Shown one piece after another: positions 15,701-15,980 of a stretch of DNA of 15,980 nucleotides (positions are counted from its first letter, which is position 1; each line of letters starts with the position of its first letter). The DNA comes from JAAYXU01 sp050942555. GTDB taxonomy: Bacteria; Bacillota; Clostridia; Christensenellales; UMGS416. The notes beneath the pieces are model-generated. The model was not told where the DNA came from, searched no databases, and saw only the letters and a list, made by a program, of their open reading frames with translations. A program made the translations under genes and the position numbers. The stretch is taken from positions 1 through 15,980 of the forward strand of contig JBMNNN010000028.1 of the NCBI GenBank assembly GCA_050942555.1, given 5' to 3'.

Positions 15701-15980
15701 TTAATCTATGGTAGAATCGTCCTGAAAGACAATTTCCCCCTGATCGGTAATATGGCTGACCACAGCCAGCGACTCGACGCGTACGCCCTGCTCCCGCAGT
15801 TTCCTGCCGCCGGGCTGGAATCCCTTTTCGATCACGATACCCACGCCGCCGACATTGGCGCCGCTCTGACGGACGATGTCCACAAGCCCCTGCGCCGCCT
15901 CGCCCATCGCGAGAAAATCGTCGATGATGAGGACGCTGTCGTTCTCGGTCAGATACCTGCGGGCGACCGAAATCGTGGAC
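15701..15980 (-). CDS. xpt: Xanthine phosphoribosyltransferase, C-terminal part, cut by the window edge
   Basis: The frame continues through the right edge; the visible 92 residues end at TAA 15703-15701. The enzyme joins xanthine to PRPP to make XMP in cytoplasmic purine salvage. The PRPP-binding signature VLIIDDFLAMGEAAQG is present, followed by GIVIEKGFQPGG and RVESLA, which match Bacillus Xpt closely in order and spacing (family length about 190). The internal Met often taken as a start (at 15907) lies inside the PRPP loop, so the true start is outside. The BMP-family gene follows at 26 bases. In many Firmicutes xpt is controlled by a purine riboswitch; any such element would lie beyond the window. 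Confidence 0.95.
   Translation of the reverse strand, partial: STISVARRYLTENDSVLIIDDFLAMGEAAQGLVDIVRQSGANVGGVGIVIEKGFQPGGRKLREQGVRVESLAVVSHITDQGEIVFQDDSTID

Noticed and set aside
14979..15704. 241-codon open frame on the plus strand
   Set aside because: It is antisense to the clearly recognisable BMP-family lipoprotein gene.
1..15980. CRISPR array, tRNA, rRNA, transposase or insertion sequence ends
   Set aside because: No spaced repeat series, no cloverleaf-like segment, no recognisable transposase or integrase and no paired terminal inverted repeats were seen in any gap between genes.

Overview
The window is 15,980 bases of bacterial chromosome, and every gene I can support lies on the minus strand. 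Strong GGAGG-type ribosome sites, sigma-A-like promoters, a low-mass lipoprotein-type solute-binding protein, xpt and an AI-2E/YtvI-like permease suggest a Firmicute, probably a moderately high-GC member of the Clostridia. That placement is inference; no rRNA is present to confirm it.

Layout, in the direction of transcription (right to left). (1) 15980-14592: the 3' part of xpt (xanthine phosphoribosyltransferase) and a BMP-family (PnrA-like) lipoprotein, 26 bases apart, form a purine salvage/uptake unit closed by a good hairpin terminator at 14537-14571. (2) 14530-13904: an AT-rich region with no intact recognisable gene. It holds two promoters facing left, one weaker promoter facing right, and a rightward reading frame of about 117 codons broken by two stops, possibly a decayed gene. 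(3) 13885-4144: three large co-directional genes, the most interesting part. They encode a 615-residue protein with a long coiled coil and a small beta-like C-terminal module, a 1036-residue protein ending in a domain that closely resembles the C-terminal domain of RNA polymerase alpha, and a 1559-residue DEAH helicase with several Cys clusters and a C-terminal DUF1998 zinc motif. The last two are 10 bases apart and look translationally coupled. Large DUF1998 helicases paired with a protein of about 1000 residues are typical of anti-phage systems such as Druantia (DruE/DruH) and, more distantly, DISARM. I infer a Druantia-III-like or new helicase-based defence system, not a proven one. (4) 3945-1096: prfC (release factor RF3), with its own strong promoter, followed by an AI-2E family membrane protein; this looks like ordinary core sequence. 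(5) 1095-641: a gene-free, partly AT-rich stretch with a strong dyad. (6) 640-1: the N-terminal half of a class I PLP-dependent aminotransferase, running off the left edge.

Sampled 60-base lines suggest the 1036- and 1559-residue genes are clearly poorer in GC (mostly about 23-58%) than prfC, while the 615-residue gene is closer to the host (about 53-68%). This fits acquisition of the helicase block from elsewhere between the housekeeping xpt-bmp and prfC units.
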